A stretch of 64,000 nt of DNA from the NCBI RefSeq assembly GCF_009917525.1, contig NZ_QZDU01000003.1, positions 62,001 through 126,000 on the forward strand. Direction: 5' to 3'. The notes under the pieces were generated by a model, which had not been told where the DNA came from, searched no databases, and saw only the letters and a list, made by a program, of their open reading frames with translations. This document shows, piece by piece, positions 41,178 through 49,856 of this stretch. This DNA comes from Acutalibacter sp. 1XD8-36. GTDB taxonomy: Bacteria; Bacillota; Clostridia; Oscillospirales; Acutalibacteraceae. Position numbers and translations under genes: made by a program. Position 1 is the first letter of the stretch. Each line of letters opens with the position of its first letter.

Positions 41178-42812
41178 ATGCCCATTACAGACCTGCTCGA
41201 GAGAAATTCCAAGCTCTACGGCGACATGACGGCGCTTGTAGAGATAAACCCTGAGCTGCAGGAGCCCAGAAGGGTCACCTGGCGGGAGTATGAGCTTATA
41301 CAGCCCGGCGGGCCCGCACCATACAGGCGGGAGATAACCTGGTCGGTCTTTGATGAGAAGTCCAACAGGGCGGCAAACCTGCTTTTGGGCCGGGGGATAC
41401 GCAAAGGGCAGAAGGTGGCCCTGCTGATGATGAACTGCCTTGAGTGGCTGCCAATCTACTTTGGCATACTGAAGACCGGGGCTATAGCCGTGCCGCTGAA
41501 CTTCAGGTATACGGCCGAGGAGATAAAATACTGCCTGAGGCTGGCGGACGCGGACGTGCTGTTCTTCGGGCCGGAGTTTATCGGGCGCGTGGAGGAGATA
41601 GTGCCGGATATGGTTGGGGAGAAGCTGCTGTTCTTTGTGGGGGACAGCTGCCCGACCTTTGGGGAGGACTACCACCGGGCGGCGGCAAACTGCTCGAGCG
41701 TCCCGCCAAAGGTGCTTATAGACGACGAGGACGAGGCGGCTATCTACTACTCCTCGGGCACCACAGGCTTCCCAAAGGCCATACTGCTCAGGCACTCGGC
41801 GCTTATGCAGTCGGCAAGGATGGAGGCCCTGCACCACGAGACCACCCATGAGGATGTGTTTTTGTGCATACCGCCGCTGTACCATACCGGCGCAAAAATG
41901 CACTGGTTCGGCTCCCTCTTTACAGGCGGCAAGGCGGTGCTCTTAAAGGGGAACTCGCCCCGGGCTATCTTCGAGGCAGTTTCCGCTGAGAGCTGCACTA
42001 TAGTATGGCTGCTGGTGCCCTGGGCCCAGGACATTCTGGCGGCCCTCGACAGAGGGGACTTTAAGCTGGAGGATTATAAACTCTCCCAGTGGAGGCTCAT
42101 GCACATAGGGGCCCAGCCGGTGCCGCCGAGTCTGGTAAAGCACTGGTGGGAGTATTTCCCCCACCATAAGTACGACACGAACTACGGCCTCTCAGAGTCC
42201 ACCGGTCCCGGCTGCGTGCACCTGGGGGTGGACAACCCCCATAAGGTGGGAGCTATCGGCGTGCCCGGCTCTGGCTGGCGGGTAAAGATAGTGGACGAGC
42301 AGGGGGAGCCTGTGGAGAGCGGCGGCGTGGGCGAGCTGTGTGTCAAGGGCGGCGGCGTGATGGTGGGGTACTATCATGACGAGGCGGCTACAAACGAGGT
42401 GCTCAAAAACGGCTGGCTGCATACAGGGGATATGGCAAGGCAGGACGAGGACGGGTTTATCTACTTAGTTGACCGCAAGAAGGACGTTATCATCTCCGGC
42501 GGCGAGAACCTGTACCCGGTGCAGATAGAGGCCTTCCTCTCCGGGCACCCGAAGATACACGACGTGGCTGTTATCGGCCTGCCGGACCAGCGGCTTGGTG
42601 AGATAGCGGCGGCTGTCATACAGGTCAAGGAGGGCATGGAGTGCACCGAGCAGGAGGTCATGGACTTCTGCAAGGACCTGCCAAGGTACAAGCGCCCGAG
42701 GAAGATAATTTTTGCCCCGGTGCCAAGGAATGCTACAGGGAAGATAGAGAAGCCGAAGCTCAGGGAGATTTACTGCGGCGTGAGGCTGGTGGAAGCCCAG
42801 AACCAGGGATAA
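41178..42812 (+). CDS. AMP-forming acyl/aryl-CoA synthetase
   Basis: 544 residues from ATG 41178, 7 bases after GGAGG; an ATG six bases earlier sits too close to the RBS. ANL-family motifs: YYSSGTTGFPKA (about residues 190-201), YGLSESTGPG, GWLHTGDMARQDEDGFIYLV, RKKDVIISGGENLYP and the C-terminal catalytic Lys in NATGKIEKPKLR. It activates a carboxylic acid with ATP and CoA. Operon with iorAB and a PaaK-like ligase points to aromatic or branched acids as substrate (inference). Confidence 0.9.
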   Translation: MPITDLLERNSKLYGDMTALVEINPELQEPRRVTWREYELIQPGGPAPYRREITWSVFDEKSNRAANLLLGRGIRKGQKVALLMMNCLEWLPIYFGILKTGAIAVPLNFRYTAEEIKYCLRLADADVLFFGPEFIGRVEEIVPDMVGEKLLFFVGDSCPTFGEDYHRAAANCSSVPPKVLIDDEDEAAIYYSSGTTGFPKAILLRHSALMQSARMEALHHETTHEDVFLCIPPLYHTGAKMHWFGSLFTGGKAVLLKGNSPRAIFEAVSAESCTIVWLLVPWAQDILAALDRGDFKLEDYKLSQWRLMHIGAQPVPPSLVKHWWEYFPHHKYDTNYGLSESTGPGCVHLGVDNPHKVGAIGVPGSGWRVKIVDEQGEPVESGGVGELCVKGGGVMVGYYHDEAATNEVLKNGWLHTGDMARQDEDGFIYLVDRKKDVIISGGENLYPVQIEAFLSGHPKIHDVAVIGLPDQRLGEIAAAVIQVKEGMECTEQEVMDFCKDLPRYKRPRKIIFAPVPRNATGKIEKPKLREIYCGVRLVEAQNQG

Positions 42813-42823
42813 GGAGAGATATT

Positions 42824-43114
42824 ATGATACGCCATATCTGCATGTTTTCTTTAAAGGAAGAAAATAAAGAGGCCAATATTGCCGAGTTTCTGCGGCGGGG
42901 CGTGGAGCTGTGCGGGCTGCCTGTTATCCTGGAGGGGCAGGCGGTGCGGTGCACGGAAGGGGCCCAAAACGCCAATTTTGACGTGGCCCTCATTTTCGAC
43001 TTTGACAGCATTGAGGATTTGAACACCTATCAGGTCTGCCCCGAGCATGTTGCCTTTGGGAAGTTTGTGGGCGGCATCAGGGAGAACCGGGCCTGTATTG
43101 ACTATACTTTTTGA
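42824..43114 (+). CDS. Dabb-family (stress-responsive alpha/beta barrel) protein
   Basis: 96 residues from ATG 42824 (aaggagag RBS). Dabb/DABB ferredoxin-like fold: MIRHICMFSLKEE, a central DVALIFDFDSIEDLNTYQV and a terminal GKFVGGIRENRACIDY. Some members are dimeric and act as polyketide-type cyclases or aldehyde-acting enzymes; most are unassigned. Its place between an acyl-CoA synthetase and iorA is notable. Confidence 0.85.
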   Translation: MIRHICMFSLKEENKEANIAEFLRRGVELCGLPVILEGQAVRCTEGAQNANFDVALIFDFDSIEDLNTYQVCPEHVAFGKFVGGIRENRACIDYTF

Positions 43115-43125
43115 AGGAGATACAT

Positions 43126-44859
43126 ATGAAAAAGCTTATTTTAGGCAACGCCGCCGTAGCCCGGGGGCTCTACGAGGCTGGGTGCGCCATAGCGTCCAGC
43201 TATCCCGGCACCCCCAGCACGGAGATAACCGAGGAGGCGGCTAAGTTTTCAGAGATATACTGCGAGTGGGCCCCAAACGAGAAGGTGGCAATGGAGACGG
43301 CCTTCGGGGCGAGCCTTGGGGGAAAGAGGAGCTTCTGCGGCATGAAGCACGTGGGGCTCAATGTTGCCGCCGACCCGCTGTTCACCATGGGCTATACCGG
43401 GGTAAACGCCGGAATGGTGATTGCCGTGGCTGACGACCCGGGTATGCACTCGTCCCAGAATGAGCAGGACTCCAGGCACTATGCAAGGGCGGCGAAGCTC
43501 CCCATGCTGGAGCCCTCCGACTCAGGGGAGGCCTTGGAGTTTACAAAGCTTGCCTATGAGCTCTCGGAGGAGTTCGACACTCCGGTGCTGCTGAAGATGT
43601 GCACGCGGGTGGCCCATTCACAGTCGGTGGCGGAGCTCTCGGAGCGTAGGGAGCCGGAGGCGAAGCCCTATGAGAAGGAGCCGCATAAATATGTAATGGC
43701 CCCGGCCAATGCTATTAAGAGGCACCCGGTGGTTGAGGAGAGGCTCAGGCAGCTGGCGGAGTGGGCCGGGACCTCGGGGATAAACCGGGTGGAGGACGGC
43801 AGGGACAGCAGCGTCGGCATTATCACCTCCAGCACCTGCTATCAGTATGTGAAGGAGGCCTGCGGGGACAGGTACCCGGTGCTGAAGCTGGGGATGGTAT
43901 GGCCTCTGCCGGAGGGCCTTATAAAGGATTTCGCCGCCAGGGTGGAGCGGCTGGTGGTAGTTGAGGAGGGCGACCCCTTCCTGGAGGGCTGCTGCCGGGG
44001 GCTGGGGCTCAGTTTAAGCGGAAAGGACTGCTTCCCGCTGACAGGCGAGCTCAGCCAGAATATGGTGGCTGAAAAGCTGGGGCTGGATGTGCCAAAGGGC
44101 AGGGGGCTTTCAGAGGAGCTGCCCAACAGGCCGCCGGTGATGTGCGCCGGGTGCCCGCACAGAGGGCTGTTCTACACGCTGAAAAAGCTTGGCTGCACGG
44201 TGCTGGGGGATATCGGCTGCTATACCTTGGGGGCAATGCCGCCCCTAGGTGCTATGGATATGACCCTGTGTATGGGGGCCTCAATCAGCGGGCTCCACGG
44301 CTTTAACAAGGCAAGGGGGCCTGAGGCCGGGGGGAAGGCCGTGGCGGTGATAGGTGACTCAACCTTTATGCATTCGGGCATGACGGGGCTTGCCAATGTG
44401 GCCTATAACCAGTCTGATTCTACAGTGATAATACTTGACAATAGTATCACCGGCATGACAGGGCACCAGCAGAACCCTACAACAGGCCTTAACCTCCGGG
44501 GGGACCCGGCAGGTAAGATTGACCTTGAGGCCCTGTGCAGGGCCATGGGCATCGAGCGTGTGCGGGTGGTGGACCCATATGATTTGAAGGCCTGTGAGGA
44601 GACTGTGAAGGAGGAGCTGGGTGTTAGTGAGCCCTCGGTGATAATCTCCAGAAGGCCATGCGCGCTCTTAAAGTATGTGAAGCATAAGCCCGCGCTTAAA
44701 GTGGACGCTGGGAAGTGCCGGGGGTGCAGGGCCTGCATGAGGATAGGCTGTCCGGCAATTTCCATTAAGGACGGCAAGGCCCATATTGACGGCACCCAGT
44801 GCGTGGGCTGCGGGGTCTGCGGGCAGCTGTGCGGCTTTGGCGCGTTTAAGGAGGGTTAA
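43126..44859 (+). CDS. iorA: Indolepyruvate:ferredoxin oxidoreductase, alpha subunit
   Basis: 577 residues from ATG 43126 (aaggag RBS). Order: pyrimidine-binding PFOR-like domain (SYPGTPSTEITEE), linker, thiamine-diphosphate domain (GDIGCYTLGAMPPLGAMD and DNSITGMTGHQQNP), and two C-terminal [4Fe-4S] motifs (CRGCRACMRIGCP, CVGCGVCGQLC). It decarboxylates aryl pyruvates to aryl-acetyl-CoA, reducing ferredoxin. It forms a complex with IorB, encoded next. Confidence 0.95.
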   Translation: MKKLILGNAAVARGLYEAGCAIASSYPGTPSTEITEEAAKFSEIYCEWAPNEKVAMETAFGASLGGKRSFCGMKHVGLNVAADPLFTMGYTGVNAGMVIAVADDPGMHSSQNEQDSRHYARAAKLPMLEPSDSGEALEFTKLAYELSEEFDTPVLLKMCTRVAHSQSVAELSERREPEAKPYEKEPHKYVMAPANAIKRHPVVEERLRQLAEWAGTSGINRVEDGRDSSVGIITSSTCYQYVKEACGDRYPVLKLGMVWPLPEGLIKDFAARVERLVVVEEGDPFLEGCCRGLGLSLSGKDCFPLTGELSQNMVAEKLGLDVPKGRGLSEELPNRPPVMCAGCPHRGLFYTLKKLGCTVLGDIGCYTLGAMPPLGAMDMTLCMGASISGLHGFNKARGPEAGGKAVAVIGDSTFMHSGMTGLANVAYNQSDSTVIILDNSITGMTGHQQNPTTGLNLRGDPAGKIDLEALCRAMGIERVRVVDPYDLKACEETVKEELGVSEPSVIISRRPCALLKYVKHKPALKVDAGKCRGCRACMRIGCPAISIKDGKAHIDGTQCVGCGVCGQLCGFGAFKEG

Positions 44860-44861
44860 GG

Positions 44862-45437
44862 ATGGATACGAAAAATATAATGATAGTTGGTGTTGGAGGC
44901 CAGGGGTCGCTGCTTGCCAGCAAGCTGCTGGGACATCTGCTCATGGGCCGGGGATACGATGTGAAGGTCTCTGAGGTCCACGGCATGAGCCAGCGGGGGG
45001 GCAGCGTCGTCACCTTTGTGCGCTACGGTGAGAAGGTATACTCCCCGGTGATAGATAGAGGTGAGGCTGACGCCATAGTTTCATTTGAGCTGCTGGAGGC
45101 CGCAAGGTGGCTGTCATACCTGAAGCCTGAGGGCCGGGTGGTGACGAATACCCAGCGGATAGACCCTATGCCAGTGATAACCGGGGCGGCGGAGTACCCT
45201 GTAGGGCTGGTGGAGAAGCTGGAGTCCGCCGGGGCGAAGGTAGACGCCCTGGACTGCCTGGGGCTTGCAGAGGAGGCCGGTAGCGCCAAGGCGGTGAATC
45301 TGGTGCTGCTGGGGCGGCTCTCCCACTATTTTGACTTCCCCATTGAAGCCTGGCAGGAGGCTATTGAGGCCTGTGTGCCCGCGAAGTTCCTGGAGCTTAA
45401 CAGGAGGGCTTTTGAGCTGGGGAGGAGGACGGCCTGA
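44862..45437 (+). CDS. iorB: Indolepyruvate:ferredoxin oxidoreductase, beta subunit
   Basis: 191 residues, the gamma-type PFOR domain. GVGGQGSLLASKLLGHLL at the N-terminus, SEVHGMSQRGGSVVTFVR (about residues 38-55) and ADAIVSFELLEAAR. Two bases after the iorA stop, so co-translated. Confidence 0.94.
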   Translation: MDTKNIMIVGVGGQGSLLASKLLGHLLMGRGYDVKVSEVHGMSQRGGSVVTFVRYGEKVYSPVIDRGEADAIVSFELLEAARWLSYLKPEGRVVTNTQRIDPMPVITGAAEYPVGLVEKLESAGAKVDALDCLGLAEEAGSAKAVNLVLLGRLSHYFDFPIEAWQEAIEACVPAKFLELNRRAFELGRRTA

Positions 45438-45502
45438 CGGCTTTCCCGCCACATGAAGACTCAATATTAAATATAGATATGTCTTGAAAGGACTGATGCA
45501 AA

Positions 45503-46804
45503 GTGGAACGCTACTACCAACCCGAGATTGAGTGCGCCTCCCGGGAGGAAATTAAGGCCCTCCAGGATGAGCGGCTGGTGAGGCAGGTGCGGCATGTTTG
45601 GGAGAATGTGCCCTACTACCGGAAGAAGATGGAGGAGAAGGGGGTCACGCCGGATGATATCAGGTCATCGGACGACCTTCATAAGCTTCCATTTCTCTCA
45701 AAGGCTGATTTGAGGGAGGCGTACCCCTATGGGCTCATGGGAATGCCCCTGAAGGACTGTGTGCGCATACAGTCCACCTCCGGGACCACCGGCAAAAGGG
45801 TGGTGGCCTTTTATACCCAGCATGATATTGATTTGTGGGAGGACTGCTGCGCCAGGGCAATTATGGCGGCGGGAGGCACAAACGAGGACGTCTGCCAGGT
45901 GAGCTATGGCTACGGGCTTTTTACCGGGGGGCCGGGGCTGAACGGCGGCTCCCATAAGGTGGGGTGCCTGACGATACCCACAAGCTCGGGGAATACGGAG
46001 CGTCAGATAATGTTTATACAGGACCTTTCAGCCACTATCCTGTGCTGTACGCCCTCTTATGCGGCTTATATAGGCGAGACCATGAAGGAGATGGGCCTGG
46101 GGCCGGATGATATACCCTTGAAGGCGGGCATTTTTGGTGCGGAGGCCTGGAGCCAGGAAATGCGCAGGGAGATTGAGAATACCTTGGGGATAAAGGCCTA
46201 TGACATCTATGGGCTCACAGAGCTCTCGGGGCCCGGGGTGTCCTTTGAGTGCTCGGCCCAGAGCGGAATGCACGTCAATGAGGACCACTTTATCGCTGAG
46301 ATAATTGACCCGGAGACAGGAGAGGTACTGCCGGAGGGGAGCCAGGGAGAGCTGGTGTTCACGTCTATCACAAAGGAGGCCTTCCCGCTGATAAGGTACC
46401 GCACCAGGGACATCTGCACCCTCACCCGGGAGCCATGCCCCTGCGGGCGCACCCATGTGAAGATGACCAAACCTCAGGGCCGTACGGATGATATGCTCAT
46501 TATCCGGGGCGTGAACGTATTCCCGTCCCAGATAGAGACGGTGCTTCTAAACCATGGGTATCCGGCAAACTACCAGATAATCGTGGACAGGGTGAAGAAC
46601 ACCGACACCCTGGACGTACAGGTTGAGATGACGCCGGAAATGTTCACTGACAATCTGGGGGATATTGCCCAGAGGCAGAAGGAACTGGTGGAGGGCCTGC
46701 GCTCTATGCTTGGGCTCACGGCTAAGGTGACCCTGGTGGCGCCAAAGTCCATTGTGCGCAGCGAGGGGAAGGCTGTTAGGGTCATTGATAAGAGAAAGAT
46801 ATAA
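45503..46804 (+). CDS. paaK: Phenylacetate--CoA ligase family protein
   Basis: 433 residues from a GTG start (aaagga RBS). ANL motifs: IQSTSGTTGKRVVAF (about residues 91-105), AYDIYGLTELSGPGVSFEC, YRTRDICTLT, and RTDDMLIIRGVNVFPSQIE. In clostridia such ligases pair with iorAB; working towards arylacetate they could yield ATP. The direction in vivo is inference. Confidence 0.92.
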   Translation: MERYYQPEIECASREEIKALQDERLVRQVRHVWENVPYYRKKMEEKGVTPDDIRSSDDLHKLPFLSKADLREAYPYGLMGMPLKDCVRIQSTSGTTGKRVVAFYTQHDIDLWEDCCARAIMAAGGTNEDVCQVSYGYGLFTGGPGLNGGSHKVGCLTIPTSSGNTERQIMFIQDLSATILCCTPSYAAYIGETMKEMGLGPDDIPLKAGIFGAEAWSQEMRREIENTLGIKAYDIYGLTELSGPGVSFECSAQSGMHVNEDHFIAEIIDPETGEVLPEGSQGELVFTSITKEAFPLIRYRTRDICTLTREPCPCGRTHVKMTKPQGRTDDMLIIRGVNVFPSQIETVLLNHGYPANYQIIVDRVKNTDTLDVQVEMTPEMFTDNLGDIAQRQKELVEGLRSMLGLTAKVTLVAPKSIVRSEGKAVRVIDKRKI

Positions 46805-46816
46805 GGAGGGCAAACT

Positions 46817-47251
46817 ATGACAGTCAACCAGATATCCGTTTTCCTGGAGAACAGGCCGGGGACGCTGACGAATATGACGGCGCTGCTGGCTGAGAACGGC
46901 ATAGACATGCGGGCCTTAAGCCTTGCGGAGACCAATGACTTCGGCATTGTGAGGATAATCGTGGACGACGTCTATAAGGCGGCGACGGTACTTAAAGACG
47001 GCGGGTTTGTGCACAAGCTGACGCCGGTGCTGGCGGTGCTGATACCGGACGAGCCGGGAGGACTGCACAAAATTCTGCAGGTGCTGACTGAGGCCGGGGT
47101 AAATGTTGAGTACATGTACGCGTTCCTGGGAGGCGGGGATGTGGACCATGCCTACATGATATTCCGGGTGCAGGAGCCCCAGAAGGCGGCGCTTGCCCTT
47201 TCCGGGAAGGGCATAAAGCTGGTGGACCAGGAGAATATATCCCAAATATAA
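46817..47251 (+). CDS. Tandem ACT-domain protein
   Basis: 144 residues with two ACT domains (FLENRPGTLTNMTALLAENG, about residues 8-27; DEPGGLHKILQVLTEAGVN, about 76-94). Typical amino-acid-binding regulator; probably senses an aromatic amino acid for the operon. 12 bp after paaK. Confidence 0.88.
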   Translation: MTVNQISVFLENRPGTLTNMTALLAENGIDMRALSLAETNDFGIVRIIVDDVYKAATVLKDGGFVHKLTPVLAVLIPDEPGGLHKILQVLTEAGVNVEYMYAFLGGGDVDHAYMIFRVQEPQKAALALSGKGIKLVDQENISQI

Positions 47252-47252
47252 C

Positions 47253-47285
47253 AAAAAGGCCGCGGCGCATAGCCGCGGCTTTTTC
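47253..47285. terminator. Terminator of the aryl-acid operon
   Basis: GCCGCGGC (47259-47266) / GCCGCGGC (47272-47279), with A-run before and T-run after, so it works in both directions. Confidence 0.92.
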
Positions 47286-47286
47286 G

Positions 47287-48144
47287 TTATATTTGGAGTA
47301 AGTTTTTACCGTTATTTCCCAGGATGTCCTCAAGCTCCCGGGGGTTTAGGGGCTGCTCACGGAGCCAGTCAAGGCTGTCCTTCTGGCTGCTCCAGGGGCT
47401 GTCGCTGCCGAAGAGCACCCTTTCCGGGCCGAAGGCGCGGACAAGGGCCATGAAGCCGGAACTGTCCAGAAGCTGTAGCTCGTCCTCAGAGTAGTGGCTG
47501 TCGGCGGGGGTCATTCTGCCGGTGGAGAAGCTGGTGTCGATGTAGACAGGCAGGCCAGCAAGGAGTTCCAGCACCCGGTCCCAGGAGCGCCAGCCGCCCA
47601 TATGGGCGAGGATAAGCTTTACCGGGCCGACCCTGCCCACGGCATTGCGCACCATCTCAGGGGAGCAGCGGGACACTCCGGGGAAGCCCACATCCAGGCC
47701 GGCGTGGGTGACGACTATTAGGCCGAGCTCACCGGCGCGGTCCAGAATGCGCAGGGTGCGTGGGTCGTCGAAGTCCACCCCCTGATATACCGGGTGGAGC
47801 TTGATACCCTTTAAGCCCAGGTGCTTTACCCGGGCAAGCTCCCTGTGCCAGCCCTCAAAGTCCGGGTGCATACAGCCGAAGGAGAAGAGCCCGGCACAGC
47901 CGGGTTTCTCAGGGGCGCTCTCGTTAATGGCTGCGGAGGCGTCGTTGATATGCTCAACCTGGCGGGGGGCTGTGGCTACCGGGAGGACGACCGAGAGGTC
48001 TACCCCGGCGCTGTCCATGGAGGCGAGAAGGCCCTCCGGGGTGCCGTCGGTGAAGGGGAGGGTATGGCTGGCGGCGCTGAGCTTTTTAAGGGTGGAGGCC
48101 GCCAGCTTTGGGGGGAAGCTGTGGGTGTGGAAATCGATTATCAT
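47287..48144 (-). CDS. Amidohydrolase-2-family metal-dependent hydrolase
   Basis: 285 residues, TIM barrel. Metal ligands: DFHTHSFP (residues 4-11), KGIKLHPVYQG (about 114-124), THAG, HMGGW and the terminal GSDSPW (about 245-250). Substrate unknown; decarboxylase or lactonase activities occur in the family. It lies 9 bp downstream of the bile-salt-hydrolase-like gene. Confidence 0.87.
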   Translation of the reverse strand: MIIDFHTHSFPPKLAASTLKKLSAASHTLPFTDGTPEGLLASMDSAGVDLSVVLPVATAPRQVEHINDASAAINESAPEKPGCAGLFSFGCMHPDFEGWHRELARVKHLGLKGIKLHPVYQGVDFDDPRTLRILDRAGELGLIVVTHAGLDVGFPGVSRCSPEMVRNAVGRVGPVKLILAHMGGWRSWDRVLELLAGLPVYIDTSFSTGRMTPADSHYSEDELQLLDSSGFMALVRAFGPERVLFGSDSPWSSQKDSLDWLREQPLNPRELEDILGNNGKNLLQI

Positions 48145-48153
48145 ACTGCCTCC

Positions 48154-49134
48154 TTAGTTGATGAAGCGTATCTGCTGCTCCTCCTCCAGGGGGTAGAAGG
48201 TGGGCCTTTTGGCGTTGATATTGGACTCGGTAAGGCGCACGGCGGTAAGCTGGGAGTTGGAGTAGGTCTTATAGTAGTATATCCCCCGGGAGGCGTTCAT
48301 GCAGCAGGCGTAGGTGGTGGTGTCGCAGATATTGCCCTTTGCCATGGTGGAGCCACGTACTATCCATACATTGTCGAGAATATGGAAGAACTGGGACACC
48401 GACTCCTCCTCGGTGCCGCCGCATAGGGAGTTCGCCCTGTTGAAGCAGGCCCGCACAAAGCGGGAGGTGGGGGAGTTGTCCCCGGGCAGGCCGATAGAGC
48501 CCATGCCGCTGCCGAAGGCCGTAAGGTCCAGGCCCTTGCAGAAGCGGTTTTGAGGCGGGCTTGAGGTGAGGTTCATGAAGCTGTTTAGGTTCATGCTGTG
48601 GTAGGGGAAGGTGGGGTTATTGGTGAGTACGCCGAAGGGGTTGTCGTATATCCTAAGGCCATCCTCCCTGGTCTGCTCCAAAACTATGCTTGAGCCCTGG
48701 GCGTCGCTTATCATCCAGTGGAGGGGGGCCACGGGAGTGTCCGGGTCAAGGGGAATATTGACAAGCCACAGGGACGAGAGCTCCCGCCTTACCTCCTCAA
48801 GGGTGCCGAAGGAGCCCAGAACCCAGGGGATGAGCTCATAGGGGGTGAGGTTTCTTTTTCCGGGGATGGGCTCGCCGTACCAGGCGTTTTCCGGGAAGTT
48901 GAGCCCTGCCATTGAGAGGCCCCTCTCGTTGGTGGCCTCGGCGTAGAGGGGGTAATCCCCCTGGACAGAGGCCATGCCTATCATGGCGTACCAGTTTTCA
49001 AAGCTGTCCCCGGATTTCAGGGGGAAGCGGAAGCCCCTGGGCGTGACGGAGACCTGCTCACCGAAGCGGTAGTGGATATCCATGGTGCGCCCGAAGTATA
49101 CGTCCCGGGTCTTCATTGTAATGCAAGTGCACAT
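48154..49134 (-). CDS. Bile salt hydrolase-like choloylglycine hydrolase
   Basis: 326 residues. Ntn hydrolase with the nucleophile Cys exposed after Met removal (MCTC). The active-site set is present: Arg/Asp in YFGRTMDIH (about residues 14-22), Asn in AGLNFPE, Asn in VLTNNPTFPYH (about 171), and Arg in LPGDNSPTSRFVRACF. The GLN and LPGD-SRFVRA segments favour bile salt hydrolase over penicillin V acylase. No signal peptide. It deconjugates glyco-/tauro-bile acids, fitting a gut habitat. RBS aaaggagg. Confidence 0.88.
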   Translation of the reverse strand: MCTCITMKTRDVYFGRTMDIHYRFGEQVSVTPRGFRFPLKSGDSFENWYAMIGMASVQGDYPLYAEATNERGLSMAGLNFPENAWYGEPIPGKRNLTPYELIPWVLGSFGTLEEVRRELSSLWLVNIPLDPDTPVAPLHWMISDAQGSSIVLEQTREDGLRIYDNPFGVLTNNPTFPYHSMNLNSFMNLTSSPPQNRFCKGLDLTAFGSGMGSIGLPGDNSPTSRFVRACFNRANSLCGGTEEESVSQFFHILDNVWIVRGSTMAKGNICDTTTYACCMNASRGIYYYKTYSNSQLTAVRLTESNINAKRPTFYPLEEEQQIRFIN

Positions 49135-49184
49135 TTATGTGCCTCCTTTCATACTGGGTTATAGTATGAGTAGAGGCGAGATTT

Positions 49185-49856
49185 TTATTCTTTAAGCTCC
49201 AGTCCGGCGGCCTCCATCATGTAGTGATAGAGGGGTATGAGCCCGGAGAGGGACTCTGAGAGAAGCAGGGGGAGCCTGTCTGTAAAGAGCTCGTCGCCAA
49301 AGTAGTCGTCGTAGCCTATACTGGCCTGCTTGCGGTTGTACCATGGGTCGATAAGGCTGCTTATATGCCCCTTCGGGCGCTTGTACTCGTCACCCCACAG
49401 GCGGCTGCGCTCCCTGTCCGGGACGGCGAGCAGCAGCTCCTCAAAGCGCTTTGGGTCGCTGTCTATCTTTTTGCGGAAGGCCGCCGCCTGCTGTGCGGAG
49501 CGCTCCCAGTAGCCGAGGCCGTGGGAGGTGCCCGAAAGCCCGAACTCAAACCAGAGCATTGGTCCCTGACTGCGGCAGTCCGCGCGCTGAAGGGAAAACC
49601 AAAGGTGGTCGTGGTAGGGGCCGCGGCCGAAGAGCCTCCGGGCGTCCCGGTATATCCTTGAGATGTGCAGGCCAAAGCCGCAGGCGGGAAAGCGCCTAGA
49701 CATTATGTCCAGGGTCTCCTCAGCCAGCTCTTTAAAGGGCCGGTGCAGCAGGGCCTCAAACTCGGGCTTGTGCTCCTGAAACCATGGGCGCTCATTGTTT
49801 ATGGACAGCTCAAAGAGGAAGTCCATGGCCCGGGGGCTCAGCGGCCCCGCGCTCAC
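49185..49856 (-). CDS. DUF2461 protein
   Basis: 223 residues from a GTG that overlaps the GH27 stop (GTGA) with ggagg upstream; longer ORF readings run inside GH27 and are rejected. Family features: AMDFLFELSINNERPWFQEH near the N-terminus, HISRIYRDARRLFGRGPYHD (about 64-83) and a central WFEFGLSG. Function unknown. Confidence 0.85.
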   Translation of the reverse strand: MSAGPLSPRAMDFLFELSINNERPWFQEHKPEFEALLHRPFKELAEETLDIMSRRFPACGFGLHISRIYRDARRLFGRGPYHDHLWFSLQRADCRSQGPMLWFEFGLSGTSHGLGYWERSAQQAAAFRKKIDSDPKRFEELLLAVPDRERSRLWGDEYKRPKGHISSLIDPWYNRKQASIGYDDYFGDELFTDRLPLLLSESLSGLIPLYHYMMEAAGLELKE

